NCBI RefSeq assembly: GCF_025950095.1
Contig: NZ_JAPDDR010000004.1
Coordinates: forward strand, 372,001-436,000
Length of the DNA stretch: 64,000 nucleotides
Origin: Luteolibacter rhizosphaerae
GTDB lineage: Bacteria > Verrucomicrobiota > Verrucomicrobiia > Verrucomicrobiales > Akkermansiaceae
Direction: 5' to 3'
Shown here: positions 33,634-43,837 of the stretch, piece by piece
How positions within the stretch are numbered: position 1 is the first letter of the stretch
Layout: every line of letters begins with the position of its first letter
Notes under the pieces: model-generated
Seen by the model: the letters and a program-made list of their open reading frames with translations, nothing else
The model's database searches: none
What the model was told of the DNA's origin: nothing
Translations under genes and position numbers: made by a program

Positions 33634-36180
33634 TTACTGGACGGTCGTCACCATGTTGGTGGGCGTGAAGGTCTTGAGCGTGGTGCCGCCGCTCACGGTG
33701 GCTCCGGTGTAGAGACCGTGGAATTCCGTGCCGCCGCTGACCGTCACACCGCTCAGGATGCTGTAGCTGGTGCCCGCGGCCAGGGTGGGCAGGCTGAAGA
33801 GCATCGTGATGCCCGTGCTACTGCCGTTGGAGTAGGTGCGCGGGAGCTTGTAGACGAAGGTGCTGCCGCTCGCGGGCTTCACCTGCAGGATCACGTTCGC
33901 CGTGCCCGGCCCGCGATACACCACCGAGCGCTGCGTACTGGTGGATGCCGTGGGCGTGCTGGTGGCACCGCCCGTGCCGATCATGATGCCGCCGGTGATG
34001 GTGAAGTTGTTCTGGTCGCAGTCGAATCCTTCCTCCGGTGCGTTGTAGCCGGAGCTCACGATCACGCCGCCGCTGATCAGGATAGTGCCGTTCGAGTCGA
34101 TGCCGTCGTTGTTCGAGCTGTAGCAATACACCGAGCCGCCGCTGATGGTGATCTTGGTGCTGGCATTGATCCCGTCGTCATAGGAGTTGATCTCCACGGT
34201 GCCGCCCGCGATCGTCAGGTTGGCCTTGCTCTCCAGTCCTTCGCCGCCGTTCTGCGCGGTGCTGCCGGTATAGCTGCCGCCGTTCATGGTCAGGTTGCCG
34301 CCCGCCTTGACGGCTTTCGGATTCACATAGTCGGCGCTTTGGCCGCTACCGGAGAGGAGCACCCGCGCACCGCTGGTGCTAGCGCTGATCACCGGCGTGG
34401 AGGCCACTCCAAGCACGCCGATGGTGGCCACGCCGTCGCAGGCAATCGCATCCGCTGCAGCGCCCGTGCTGCTGGTGATGATCGTGCCGCCGGTAATGGT
34501 GAGGTTGCCGTCTCCCTTCAGGCAATCCGCTGCCGCCATGTCCAGTGTGCCGGAGGCATTCGTAAAAGAAGAAGTGTTCGACCCGCTGGTCGCGATATTG
34601 AAGCTGCCGCCGCTGATGGTGATGTTACCATCCACGGAGATGCCCTTGCCAGCTTGCCCGCTGTGGGTGATGCCGATGGTCCCGGCACTCACGTTCAGGT
34701 TGCCGTCGCACTTCATGGCCGTGCAGTAGGAGGGATTGTAGCGCGTGGTGCCGGTGATTTGCTCCAAGACCGCCGCGCCGGACATCGCGAAGCTGAACAC
34801 ACCGCCTTGGATCGTCATGTCCGTGCCGCTCTTCATCGCCTTCGATTGCGCACCGCGCGCCGTGAAACCCAGCGTGCCTCCGGAGATGGTGAGCGCCTGC
34901 TTGGTCCCGATGCCATCGCCCGAAGCGCCGTCCACGGTGATTGCCACCGTCCCGCCGCTGATCGACAGCGCGAGATCCGATGCCAGGCAATCGCCGCTCG
35001 CACCGCTGCTGCTGGCGGTTACGCTGCCATTGGTAATCGTCAGGGTCCCGTCCGCCTTGATCCCGTCCGCGGATGCAGCATCGGTCGCTCCCAGCGAGTT
35101 CGTGTAGCTGGTGGAAACGCCGCCGCTGGTCGCCACATCCACGCTGCCGCCGCTGATGCTGACATTCCCGCCTGCGGAGATCCCTTTGCCCGCCGTGCCG
35201 GTGTGGGTGATGGTGATGCTCCCGCCGGTGATCGCCACGTTCGCATCGCTCTTGATCGCGGTGCAGTAGGAGGGATCCACATAGCTGCCTGACGTGCCGG
35301 TGACCGTCTCCAGATAGACCGCGCCGCTCAGGTTGAAGGCCAGGCTGCCGCCGTTGATGGCCAGGTCCGCCTTGTTGGAGAGACCTTTGCCCTGCACGCC
35401 GTCCACGGTCATGTTGATTGCGCCGCCGTTCACCGTCATGGTGCCGTCGCACTTGATTCCCTTGGTGTCCGCCACCGTGCTGCGCACCTTGATGCTGCCG
35501 CCGTTGATCAGCACGTAGCCCGCATCCGCGTCGATGCCGTCGCCCGTGGCTGCCAGGTCCAGATTGCCGTGGTCCATGCGGAAGTAGGCATTCACATGCA
35601 CCGCATCCTTCACCGCGCTGCTTACCTTCACATCTCCGCCCAGCGCCCGCAGATAGGAGTTGCTGTTAATGGCATGGGACTTCATCCCGGCCACCGTCAG
35701 GCTGCCGTGTCCGCTCAGGATCATCGGTCCCGTGGCATGCAGGGCGCCCGAACCGCTCCGCGTGTAGCTCGCGCTATCCGTCAGGCTGTTGCTGCTGCCC
35801 TCCGCCAGATCGACGAAGCCGCGCTCGGTCGAGAGGATGGAGATCGCCGGGCCGTCGGTGCTCGTCAGGCTCACGCCGTTCAGCGTCACCTTCGCCGGGT
35901 AGCTGCTGCTGATCTGCACGTAGCCGCTCGCGGAGCTGCCGGAGAGGATGTAGTTCACCCCCTCCACCGCGGAGTCGATGACGATCCCGGAGGAGCCCGC
36001 AGCGGAGGTGATCGTCACGCCCGCGCCGTTCGTCACCGTGGCGCTGCTGCCGCTGAAGGCGATCGTCACGGTCTTGGTGAAGTCGCTGTCCTCCACGTAG
36101 TCGCGGTCAGCCGCAAGTGTGCTGGCGATCGGAAGAATACTGAGGCATGCCGCCGCCGCGAAGAGGTTCCGTGCGATCAT
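33634..36180 (-). CDS. Exported carbohydrate-binding (Cthe_2159-like) beta-helix protein
   Basis: A protein of 848 residues from the ATG at 36180, with signal peptide ARNLFAAAACLSILPIASTLA. The mature protein is almost entirely Gly/Ser/Thr-rich with repeated L/I-x-I-x-G-G-x units (TITGGS, ISGGSV, LTISGG), the hallmark of a right-handed parallel beta-helix of the Cthe_2159/BIG_2 carbohydrate-binding type. A segment of about 180 residues is duplicated: DPSYCTAIKSDANVAITGG and NPSYCTAMKCDGNLNVSAG start the two copies. The C-terminal part is a small beta domain with AAGTSYSILSG. Probably a surface polysaccharide-binding protein. Confidence 0.8.
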   Translation of the reverse strand: MIARNLFAAAACLSILPIASTLAADRDYVEDSDFTKTVTIAFSGSSATVTNGAGVTITSAAGSSGIVIDSAVEGVNYILSGSSASGYVQISSSYPAKVTLNGVSLTSTDGPAISILSTERGFVDLAEGSSNSLTDSASYTRSGSGALHATGPMILSGHGSLTVAGMKSHAINSNSYLRALGGDVKVSSAVKDAVHVNAYFRMDHGNLDLAATGDGIDADAGYVLINGGSIKVRSTVADTKGIKCDGTMTVNGGAINMTVDGVQGKGLSNKADLAINGGSLAFNLSGAVYLETVTGTSGSYVDPSYCTAIKSDANVAITGGSITITHTGTAGKGISAGGNVSISGGSVDVATSGGVSTSYTNSLGATDAASADGIKADGTLTITNGSVTASSSGASGDCLASDLALSISGGTVAITVDGASGDGIGTKQALTISGGTLGFTARGAQSKAMKSGTDMTIQGGVFSFAMSGAAVLEQITGTTRYNPSYCTAMKCDGNLNVSAGTIGITHSGQAGKGISVDGNITISGGSFNIATSGSNTSSFTNASGTLDMAAADCLKGDGNLTITGGTIITSSTGAAADAIACDGVATIGVLGVASTPVISASTSGARVLLSGSGQSADYVNPKAVKAGGNLTMNGGSYTGSTAQNGGEGLESKANLTIAGGTVEINSYDDGINASTKITISGGSVYCYSSNNDGIDSNGTILISGGVIVSSGYNAPEEGFDCDQNNFTITGGIMIGTGGATSTPTASTSTQRSVVYRGPGTANVILQVKPASGSTFVYKLPRTYSNGSSTGITMLFSLPTLAAGTSYSILSGVTVSGGTEFHGLYTGATVSGGTTLKTFTPTNMVTTVQ

Positions 36181-36329
36181 AGATTCTGCCACGGACCTTA
36201 GCGGACTGTCGATTAAGCGGACGTTAAGCCCGGCGTCTCCGCACAATTTCGTCGCGGCCCGGTTCTTCCCGGATTCTTCATCGTGCCGACCTTGACATAA
36301 GATAGACGGGCAACCCCTTATCGCGCGCG

Positions 36330-39300
36330 ATGTTTTGCCCTATCCTCCGCGGCAGTTCCCGTCTTGCCCTCGCGGTCTCCGCCTATCTGCTCTCCGCCGC
36401 CGGCCTGACCGCGCAGGCACCTCAGGGCCGGATCCTGAACACCTTCGATCTCCAGACTTTCACCGCCGCGCCGTTCCTGGAGTCGGGTGACATGGTCGTG
36501 AGCGCGGAGTGGCACTACAACGACGACTGGGACGCGCGCCGCTACGAGTGGCTGAAGGTGAAGTTCTGGAACAAGGATGGTAGCAACTACAGTGAGCGGA
36601 TCCTGCCCGAAGGCCTGATCGCCAACCGCTACAACATGCAGTCCTTCGTCAACGGGGACGATCTCTTCCTGGCGAACGGCGGCACCTTCGATGTCGTGAA
36701 TCGCGATCCTTCGGTCCCGATCCGCGGCACCAGTGGCATCTGGACTCACGATCTCAGCGACGTGACCGACCGCTACCTGATCGTCCGCACCGAGCACGCG
36801 CAGGATTGGGACGGCATCAAGTTCCACGATCGCCAGACCTTCAACCAGATCGGGCGCGTCGAAACCTCGCTCCGCGTCCAGCAGCTTAAGGGTCGGGAGA
36901 ATGACATCGTCTTCAGCTCCCGCGATTCCCGGGGGAAGTTCCGGCTGCATCGCATGGCGTATCCGGACTTCAGCCGCCGCGATGTCGTGAAGATGAAGAT
37001 CGCCGCGCTCCCGGGGGCTTGGGACTGGGTCTCTTACTTCGGGAAGGAGTTCGCGGTGGTCACCCTGGACGGGACCGAAGTCATCATCCGCTACACCGAT
37101 CCGCTCCGGAACGGAAAGCCCGGCCTCTATCTCGTGCCGAGGATGAGCCCTTGGGGCAGTTGGGCCGAGGCGGGGGATACCTTGTTGAACTGGGCCAGCT
37201 ATCGGGACGTCAGTCTCCACCGCATCGAGTTCGGTGCCGCAGGCCCGCAGAGGGTGCCGGTGGGTCTTCCTCCCGGGTTGCGGAACTATTCGATCGTCTC
37301 CACGGGACCGGACAGCATCTACCTGAGAAGTCCCACGCAGTACACGGAGTCGCCTTACTTTGCGTGGTCGAACTGGGTCCACCGTCTCGATATCTCGGCG
37401 GGCCGGCAGCTGACTCTGAATAGCCCGGTCGCGGACGAGCGGGATGGCAAGATCCGCTTCACCGCCCGTCTCGACATGCCCTCCGCGTCTCCCGTCACCA
37501 TCGGCTATGAGACCGCCGGGCACAGCGCGGTCTCGGGCACGGATTTCACCGCCAGCTCCGGCACGGTCGTGATCCCCGCGGGCCAGCATGAGGCCTACAT
37601 CGATGTGCCGCTGATCGAGGATCTCACGATCGAGGCGCCTGAGACGCTCGAGCTGAAAATCACCTCGCTGGCAGGTGCCACCTGTGAGCCATCGTCCAGC
37701 TATGGACGAATCCGCGGCTCCGGAGCCCGCTTGTTGGAAGTCGTGAAGGAGGACATTGGCGGCGCTGTCGTTTCAACCCTCGATGATTCCATATCCCCGG
37801 TCGGGGGTGCCCGCAGGTTTAGTATCGGTGCGGTGACGGTGGACGCCCGGATGCATGGCTTCGATTGCTTCTGGCCGGTTGCCGATGCCGGGGATGGCTT
37901 CCGCTATGCCCGCGCACTGCCGCATGGCAGCGATTCCTACCACATGAAGATCTGCCAATTCCACGCGACCACGGGGGAGCTGCTGGAGGTCTTCGACTTC
38001 GCTCCCTTTGGTGTCGGTGGCGGCAAGCTCACCTTGGGCTATGGAGAGGGATATGTCCGTTATGGGTTCTTCGACGGCCTCCCGGTGCTGGCTCTCGATG
38101 GCCTGCCAGTGGCTGAAGGCCCCGCCGCGAAGGAGATTGTCACCCGGGCCGAGCGCACGCTGCAGCCGCTCGATATCACGGCGGAGTGGAGCGACCCCGC
38201 ATCGACGATCGGCGATGCCAGCTTCGAGCATCTGCCGTCCGGTGACATCGTATTCCGCCTCTCCGGTGGTCAGGAGCAGCCTCAGATCTATGACTTCACC
38301 ACCCATCTCGTCACGACGGTGAACGCAGCGGGGGCTTCGGGTCAGAGCCCGCGCCTCACCCCGCTTACCATCACCGAGGATCTTTCCGAACCACTCACCT
38401 TCGTTCCCGCGCAGACCACGAATCCTTCCGCACTGGCGGTGAGCGGCAACCGTCTTTGGACCGGATCGGAATCCGGGAACTCCTTGGAATCATTCGTCTT
38501 TGAGGGCGGAGTCCTGACATCGGGCTCCAAGCTCGTGCTCCCTGCCGGCACCTTCCTCCGTCCACCGATCGACACGCTCGGATACAACAAAGACCACGCG
38601 ATCGCCTTTGATGGCGAGCGGGTCTTTGCCGCCTCGGTCAAGGGTGGGGGAGAGGGCTTCACCGTGGTGAGCGGGACGAATACGACAAAGCCAAAAGCCA
38701 AGCTCGTGCCCACCCGTTCCCGGTTGATCGCCCAGGCCACGGGCGGCGGCTTCCTCGCCTCCAGCTACCGCGTCTCCACCACGGAGGGCTTCGTGCGCTT
38801 TGTGGAACTGCGGAACGCCAAAACCAACAAGGTTGTGGCAACCATCCGCCCCGTCTTTGATTCCGGTCTTTTCGGTTTCTCGCTGGCCATCACCGACCAT
38901 GTTCTCTGGGTGGGATCTCCGGTCTATGAAGGTGGCGGTAAAGTGTTCGGCTACGAACTCGGGCGCTTCACGCAGGTGGCCACCTTGGAGAGTCCCTCGC
39001 CGGTCGGGCGTGGCTTTTTCGGTTACTCGCTCGCCGCGCACGGGCCCTATCTCGTGGTGGGTGAGGCCTCCTCCGTCGCGCCCGGCGCAGCATGGGTCTA
39101 CTCGGTGGATGGCCGGAATCAACTCGCCCGCTTGGGCTCCGGTCTTGAAGAGGGCTGGGATGGCTTCGGCACCCGTGTCGCCACCCGCGGTGGCCGGATC
39201 CTTGTGGGTTCAGGGCATCTGGAAGGCATCTCCGATTTCGAGCGGGAGGATACCATCGGCCACCGCCCGGTGATGCTCTGGAATTCCGCCGATTCTCCTG

Positions 39301-39458
39301 CGATCCGCCTGCAATCATCATTCCACGCCAGCAGCATGCACGACACCGGCGTGGGCATCGCCCTCTTGGATGACGCAGCCGTGATCTTTTCTCGCTCTCG
39401 CAGTGATGGGTCTGCGGGCTTCGAATATGTCGCCTTGCCCGCGGTTGCGACGGAGTAG
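36330..39458 (+). CDS. Large exported Calx-beta and FG-GAP-type protein
   Basis: A protein of 1042 residues with a signal peptide (SSRLALAVSAYLLSAAGLTA). The first 360 residues are a beta-rich region with no named domain. A Calx-beta domain follows at about 365-455 (GTDFTASSGTVVIPAGQ, EAPETLELKITSL). The C-terminal third (about 840-1010) contains FG-GAP-like beta-propeller units such as LFGFSLAITDHVLWVGSP and FFGYSLAAHGPYLVVGE. Such proteins are surface- or matrix-exposed and bind Ca2+ or other proteins. It is divergent from the beta-helix protein gene, with a TTGACA at 36292-36297 that could belong to a promoter, but no good -10 box is visible. Confidence 0.8.
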   Translation: MFCPILRGSSRLALAVSAYLLSAAGLTAQAPQGRILNTFDLQTFTAAPFLESGDMVVSAEWHYNDDWDARRYEWLKVKFWNKDGSNYSERILPEGLIANRYNMQSFVNGDDLFLANGGTFDVVNRDPSVPIRGTSGIWTHDLSDVTDRYLIVRTEHAQDWDGIKFHDRQTFNQIGRVETSLRVQQLKGRENDIVFSSRDSRGKFRLHRMAYPDFSRRDVVKMKIAALPGAWDWVSYFGKEFAVVTLDGTEVIIRYTDPLRNGKPGLYLVPRMSPWGSWAEAGDTLLNWASYRDVSLHRIEFGAAGPQRVPVGLPPGLRNYSIVSTGPDSIYLRSPTQYTESPYFAWSNWVHRLDISAGRQLTLNSPVADERDGKIRFTARLDMPSASPVTIGYETAGHSAVSGTDFTASSGTVVIPAGQHEAYIDVPLIEDLTIEAPETLELKITSLAGATCEPSSSYGRIRGSGARLLEVVKEDIGGAVVSTLDDSISPVGGARRFSIGAVTVDARMHGFDCFWPVADAGDGFRYARALPHGSDSYHMKICQFHATTGELLEVFDFAPFGVGGGKLTLGYGEGYVRYGFFDGLPVLALDGLPVAEGPAAKEIVTRAERTLQPLDITAEWSDPASTIGDASFEHLPSGDIVFRLSGGQEQPQIYDFTTHLVTTVNAAGASGQSPRLTPLTITEDLSEPLTFVPAQTTNPSALAVSGNRLWTGSESGNSLESFVFEGGVLTSGSKLVLPAGTFLRPPIDTLGYNKDHAIAFDGERVFAASVKGGGEGFTVVSGTNTTKPKAKLVPTRSRLIAQATGGGFLASSYRVSTTEGFVRFVELRNAKTNKVVATIRPVFDSGLFGFSLAITDHVLWVGSPVYEGGGKVFGYELGRFTQVATLESPSPVGRGFFGYSLAAHGPYLVVGEASSVAPGAAWVYSVDGRNQLARLGSGLEEGWDGFGTRVATRGGRILVGSGHLEGISDFEREDTIGHRPVMLWNSADSPAIRLQSSFHASSMHDTGVGIALLDDAAVIFSRSRSDGSAGFEYVALPAVATE

Positions 39459-39734
39459 TCATCCTGCCTTCTCTCTGTCGGGGCTCCGGAGATCGTCATC
39501 GTTCAGCGGGAGCGTGTGTCAGCATCCCGCTCCCCGCTTCGGGCATCCCCGGCCACAGCCTCGGGATCTCAAAGGGTTCCGTTCCGGGCCTTCGTAAATT
39601 TCCTTACAAAAGCCCATTCAAGGTTTTTGTTGCCCCTTTCGGAAAGCGGGGTCTATCGTCGCGGCCCGCCATCGCGTCCTTCCTTGTGCAAGGTGCCGGA
39701 AGGATGCGATGGCGGAAGCATCGCTTTTCCACTC

Positions 39735-42700
39735 ATGAATCCGGACCGCGCGACCCTGAATTTCCTAAACAGCTTCCCCGAGGACGCCCGAAAGCGCGGG
39801 GAAAAACTCCAGAAAGACGGGGCCGTCACGCAGATCTTCGGCAATCACCTTTTCATCCAAGGCCGCGTCGAGGACGAGTCCGGCACCTTCCGCACCAGCC
39901 TGCGTCTCCAGGGGAACCGCTGGTTCGGCTCCTGCACTGCGGAGGACGAGCTGATCTCCGGCGCCTGCCAGTATGCGACCATGATGGAGCGCATGCACCG
40001 CGGCGAGGACCTGCCGGAATCGCCGAACGAATTCGATGACACCCCGATCCTCGACATCATCGAGGACAAGCTGGGCCGCGAGTTGGACGACAAAGAGGCC
40101 GACTTCGTTTCCAAGATCGAGAAGCGCTACCGCCGCTACGTGATCGAAGGCGAGCTGCACGACCACGACATGGTCCGCATCACGCCGCGCTGGGAAATCA
40201 CCACCTACGAGCCGCTGGAACTCTGGCCGATGCCGCCGGGGGACATCCTCGAGTTCTGGAACTACCTGGCCTACGCCTTCTACAAGAAGAAGCTCCCTTA
40301 CCCGGAGTTCATGAACGTGATCACCGATCTGGCCCACGTTCAGAAGAAGATGGCGGATTGGGAGCAGGAGCGCGAGGTCGCTTCCTGGTATGACCGCATC
40401 GAGCAGGTCAACGAGCGCCCGCCGCAGGATCCGCCGATCGAGGTGGCCTTCCGCTTGGTCGCCACGATCAACGAAGCCCGCATCGAGGTGAAGGAGGGCG
40501 TGAACGGCCTCTGGACCCAGATTCGCGAGAAGAACGAGATCGAGCGCCTGGTGCAGATGCACCATCAGGCCGCACTCCGCATGGATGCCTCCAGCCAAGT
40601 GCTGTGGGAGCATTTTCTCTCCTACTTCCGCGATCAGAACGAGATCACCTTCGACTTCGATCAGGAGGAAGCCTGCCGCTTCATGAACCGCGTCTTCCGC
40701 CAGCCGGCCCTGAAGGGCTACCTGGTGAACCTCGACGAGCGCGAGTTCAAGGTGGTGACGGACGCCCTGAAGTGGGTCTGCGAAGATGATCCGTATGATC
40801 CGAACAGCTTCGCCCTGCAACTCGTCACCGCCGGCGGCGAGAACGTGTCGCACTCGGTGCGCATGTTGCCGGGTCGAAAGGAGCTCTATCAATCCGACGA
40901 AACTGTGTTCCCCGGCCCGCCGCGCTGGCTGGAGGAGACGGAAGTGATGCCGCGCTACCTCATTCCGAAGCGCGTGATCGACTCGCTCGAAGGCGTGGAG
41001 TTCCTCCGCAAGATTGGGGCCACCCTGCCGGAGTCGCTCAAGAAGCGCGTGGTCGATCTGGAGCTGAAGCCGAAGTTCGAGCTCAAGCTTGTCGCCGGCC
41101 TCACCGCCGCGGAAACCGAGCACCTCGTCATCGACGTCACCGCCATCGAGTCGAAGGAACGCCGCACCGAGCGCCTGACCAAGGAAGGCTGGGAGCTGGT
41201 CGAGCAGGCCCCGCTCAAGGGCAAGCAGCTCCTCCGTTTCGCCCGCGAGGAACTTTACCCCGTGCCGCGCCTTCTCGAAGAGATGGGCCTCACCTACGAC
41301 GAGAAGCTGCTGGCCTTCAAATCGCGCATCACCAAGCAATTCCCCGAGAAATTCGCGGAGTGGATCAAGGCGATGCCCGAGTCCGTCACGCTCGATATCG
41401 ACCTGCGCCTGAAGTCGATCCTCAACGACCCGGTCACTGCCGCGGTTCGCTTCGAGGTGATCAACCAGGAAATCGACTGGTTCGACCTGCGCATCGTCAT
41501 CGATGTGGAAGGCGTCAATCTCTCGAAGGCGCAGATCCGCCAGCTCGTCGCGGCCCGTGGCGGCTACGTCCGCATGGAAGACGGCTCGTGGATGCGGCTT
41601 GAGATCAAGCTCGATGCCGACCAGCGCGAGGCCGTCACCCGCCTCGGTCTCGATCCCTTCGACCTTTCCGGCGAAACGCACCGCATGCACGCCCTGCAGC
41701 TTGCCGATCCGAAGGCCGCCGATGTCTTCGACCCGAAGGCATGGAAGCGGATCAAGGACCGCGCCGGCGATATCCAGATCGAGGTGCTCCCACCCGTTCC
41801 GACCAAGCTCAACGCTACCCTGCGACCCTATCAGGTCGATGGCTTCCGCTTCCTCGCCTACCTCGCCACCAACGGCTTCGGCGGCATCCTCGCCGACGAC
41901 ATGGGTCTTGGTAAGACGATCCAATCCCTCACCTACGTGCTCTGGCTGATGGAGGAAGCCGAGGCGAAGAAGGAAGACCACCGCCCGGTGCTCGTCGTCT
42001 GTCCGAAGTCCGTCTTGGACGTGTGGGCCAGCGAGGCCGTGAAGTTCGCCCCCGGCATCCGCGTGAAGGTGCTTCGCAACCGCGAGGACTTGGACGTGAA
42101 GGACACCCAGGAGAACATCGACATGCTGGTGCTGAACTACGCCCAGCTCCGCGTCTGCGGCGATCTCCTGAACGAGATCAAGTGGCTCACCACCATCCTC
42201 GACGAAGGCCAGCAGATCAAGAACCCGGACTCGAAGGCCGCCAAGTGCGCCCGTGAGCTGGACTCCGCGAACCGCCTGGTCCTTACCGGTACGCCGATCG
42301 AAAACCGCCTGCTGGACATGTGGTCGCTCATGGCCTTCGCCATGCCCGGTGTGCTCGGTAGCCGCGCCTACTTCAAGAAGCGCTTCGACAAGCGGAAGGA
42401 CCCGCTCTCGCAGAATCGCCTCGCCGCCCGCCTGCGTCCCTTCCTGCTCCGCCGCACCAAGCTGCAGGTGGCCCAGGACCTGCCGCCGCGGACGGAAGAG
42501 GAGGTCTACTCCAAGATGGAGAACATCCAGCAGGAGCTCTACAAGGCCGAGCTGAAGCGCATCCAGAAGGCCCTCCTCGGACTCGATTCCGACGAGGCGG
42601 TGAAGAAGAACTCCTTCGCGATCTTGCAAGGCCTCATGCGCCTCCGCCAGATCTGCTGTCACCCCGGCCTCATCGATCCGAAGTACCTGAAGGAAGAGTC

Positions 42701-43229
42701 CGCGAAGATGGAGTCCCTCTTCTACCTCTTGGACCAGCTCCACGAGGAAGGCCACAAGGTGCTCGTCTTCTCGCAGTTCGTCTCGATGCTCGACCTGATC
42801 AAGGCACGCCTCGAACTCGAAGCCCGTCCCTTCCACTACCTCACCGGTCAGACGAAGGATCGTAAGGGCGAGATCGAGCGCTTCCAGACCACCAAGGATC
42901 CGTCCGTCTTCATGCTCTCGCTGAAGGCCGGTGGTGCCGGTCTGAACCTGACCTCCGCGTCCTACGTCATCCTCTACGATCCGTGGTGGAACCCGGCCGT
43001 GGAGAACCAGGCCATCGACCGTACCCACCGTATCGGTCAGAAGAACAAGGTCATCGCGTATCGTCTCCTCACCCGCGACACCGTGGAAGAGAAGATCCGT
43101 ATCCTCCAGCACCAGAAGACCCAGCTCGTCACCAACGTGCTCGGCGACGAAGGCTTCGCCTCGAACCTCGGCCTGGAAGACCTGCAGTTCATCCTCAACC
43201 ACGGCGGCGAGGACGAGGAACCGAGCTAA
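39735..43229 (+). CDS. SNF2/Swi2-family ATPase with degenerate N-terminal SWIM domain
   Basis: A protein of 1164 residues from the ATG at 39735; upstream frame is non-coding. Helicase motifs are complete: ADDMGLGKTIQ (Walker A, near residue 720), LDEGQQIKNPDSK (DEGQ, near 822), LTGTPIENRLLDMW, VLVFSQFVSMLDL, and SLKAGGAGLNLTSASYV with DRTHRIGQ (motifs V and VI). This is the bacterial SNF2/RapA-like class. The N-terminal WFGSCTAEDELISGACQY resembles a SWIM finger (CxC...CxH) with only two cysteines left. The large middle domain (about 100-700) is unassigned. A candidate promoter lies in the 276-base gap upstream. Confidence 0.93.
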   Translation: MNPDRATLNFLNSFPEDARKRGEKLQKDGAVTQIFGNHLFIQGRVEDESGTFRTSLRLQGNRWFGSCTAEDELISGACQYATMMERMHRGEDLPESPNEFDDTPILDIIEDKLGRELDDKEADFVSKIEKRYRRYVIEGELHDHDMVRITPRWEITTYEPLELWPMPPGDILEFWNYLAYAFYKKKLPYPEFMNVITDLAHVQKKMADWEQEREVASWYDRIEQVNERPPQDPPIEVAFRLVATINEARIEVKEGVNGLWTQIREKNEIERLVQMHHQAALRMDASSQVLWEHFLSYFRDQNEITFDFDQEEACRFMNRVFRQPALKGYLVNLDEREFKVVTDALKWVCEDDPYDPNSFALQLVTAGGENVSHSVRMLPGRKELYQSDETVFPGPPRWLEETEVMPRYLIPKRVIDSLEGVEFLRKIGATLPESLKKRVVDLELKPKFELKLVAGLTAAETEHLVIDVTAIESKERRTERLTKEGWELVEQAPLKGKQLLRFAREELYPVPRLLEEMGLTYDEKLLAFKSRITKQFPEKFAEWIKAMPESVTLDIDLRLKSILNDPVTAAVRFEVINQEIDWFDLRIVIDVEGVNLSKAQIRQLVAARGGYVRMEDGSWMRLEIKLDADQREAVTRLGLDPFDLSGETHRMHALQLADPKAADVFDPKAWKRIKDRAGDIQIEVLPPVPTKLNATLRPYQVDGFRFLAYLATNGFGGILADDMGLGKTIQSLTYVLWLMEEAEAKKEDHRPVLVVCPKSVLDVWASEAVKFAPGIRVKVLRNREDLDVKDTQENIDMLVLNYAQLRVCGDLLNEIKWLTTILDEGQQIKNPDSKAAKCARELDSANRLVLTGTPIENRLLDMWSLMAFAMPGVLGSRAYFKKRFDKRKDPLSQNRLAARLRPFLLRRTKLQVAQDLPPRTEEEVYSKMENIQQELYKAELKRIQKALLGLDSDEAVKKNSFAILQGLMRLRQICCHPGLIDPKYLKEESAKMESLFYLLDQLHEEGHKVLVFSQFVSMLDLIKARLELEARPFHYLTGQTKDRKGEIERFQTTKDPSVFMLSLKAGGAGLNLTSASYVILYDPWWNPAVENQAIDRTHRIGQKNKVIAYRLLTRDTVEEKIRILQHQKTQLVTNVLGDEGFASNLGLEDLQFILNHGGEDEEPS

Positions 43230-43258
43230 GGTTCCTCGAGCGAAACGCTTCTACCAAG

Positions 43259-43291
43259 GCGGCTGCCCCATCCGGGCAGCCGCTCTTTTTT
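43259..43291 (+). terminator. Rho-independent terminator after the SNF2 gene
   Basis: A perfect 10-base-pair GC-rich stem GCGGCTGCCC / GGGCAGCCGC (43259-43268 and 43274-43283) with a five-base loop, directly followed by TCTTTTTT. It begins about 30 bases after the stop of the SNF2 gene, so transcription should end there. Confidence 0.9.
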
Positions 43292-43446
43292 GGCATTGTG
43301 GGTATCGCTGGGATCAGGTGCGCGAGGTTTGTTGGTGATTGGCGACTTCCGCTCTGAATTGGCCGTCTTGCTTTCTGCCGGTGTTTGGACATCATCCTGA
43401 TATCCCCGTGAATCTGACAATCATATCCGCCAATGCCACCAAGGTG

Positions 43447-43752
43447 ATGTCGATCGCCACTGCCGCTTACTGGGCCTTTGCAGCGTGGATCATGATAGGT
43501 GATCGGATCTCGGGAAATTGGATGACGAAAGAAGGCCTGTGGATCGTGCTCGTCCTGCTCACAGGCTTTTGTGGCACCGGCTTCTGGGTCATGATGGCGC
43601 CCTTGTTGATCAAGGTATTCAGAACCACCGACAGACCTTATGGCGCGAGAGAGCTCGGGAAAGCATTCTGGTGTCTCAGCACGCTTCCGGTCGTCTTGCT
43701 CTGTCTTGGACTTGTTTTGCTTCTGCTATATTACAGGATCATCGAGGCCTAG
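43447..43752 (+). CDS. Small three-helix membrane protein of unknown function
   Basis: A protein of about 101 residues when started at the ATG at 43447. Three predicted membrane helices are visible: IATAAYWAFAAWIMIG, GLWIVLVLLTGFCGTGFWVMM and FWCLSTLPVVLLCLGLVLLL. The start is uncertain: a GTG at 43408 and a TTG further upstream keep the frame open, and none has a good ribosome-binding site. It lies between the SNF2 terminator and the DUF1493 gene. No family recognised. Confidence 0.5.
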   Translation: MSIATAAYWAFAAWIMIGDRISGNWMTKEGLWIVLVLLTGFCGTGFWVMMAPLLIKVFRTTDRPYGARELGKAFWCLSTLPVVLLCLGLVLLLLYYRIIEA

Positions 43753-43837
43753 GTGCTGCCTTCAAGTGATAGGGCTTCTCTTTTGGACAAATGGCCGCGT
43801 TTGCCCGGTCCGCAGGCTTGGATCTCATCAAGGCTTG

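Noticed and set aside
39765-43202. An antisense open frame of 1145 codons across the SNF2 gene
   Set aside because: The opposite frame encodes all SNF2 motifs in order. Long antisense frames are expected from GC-rich third positions, and the antisense product has a biased, low-complexity composition.
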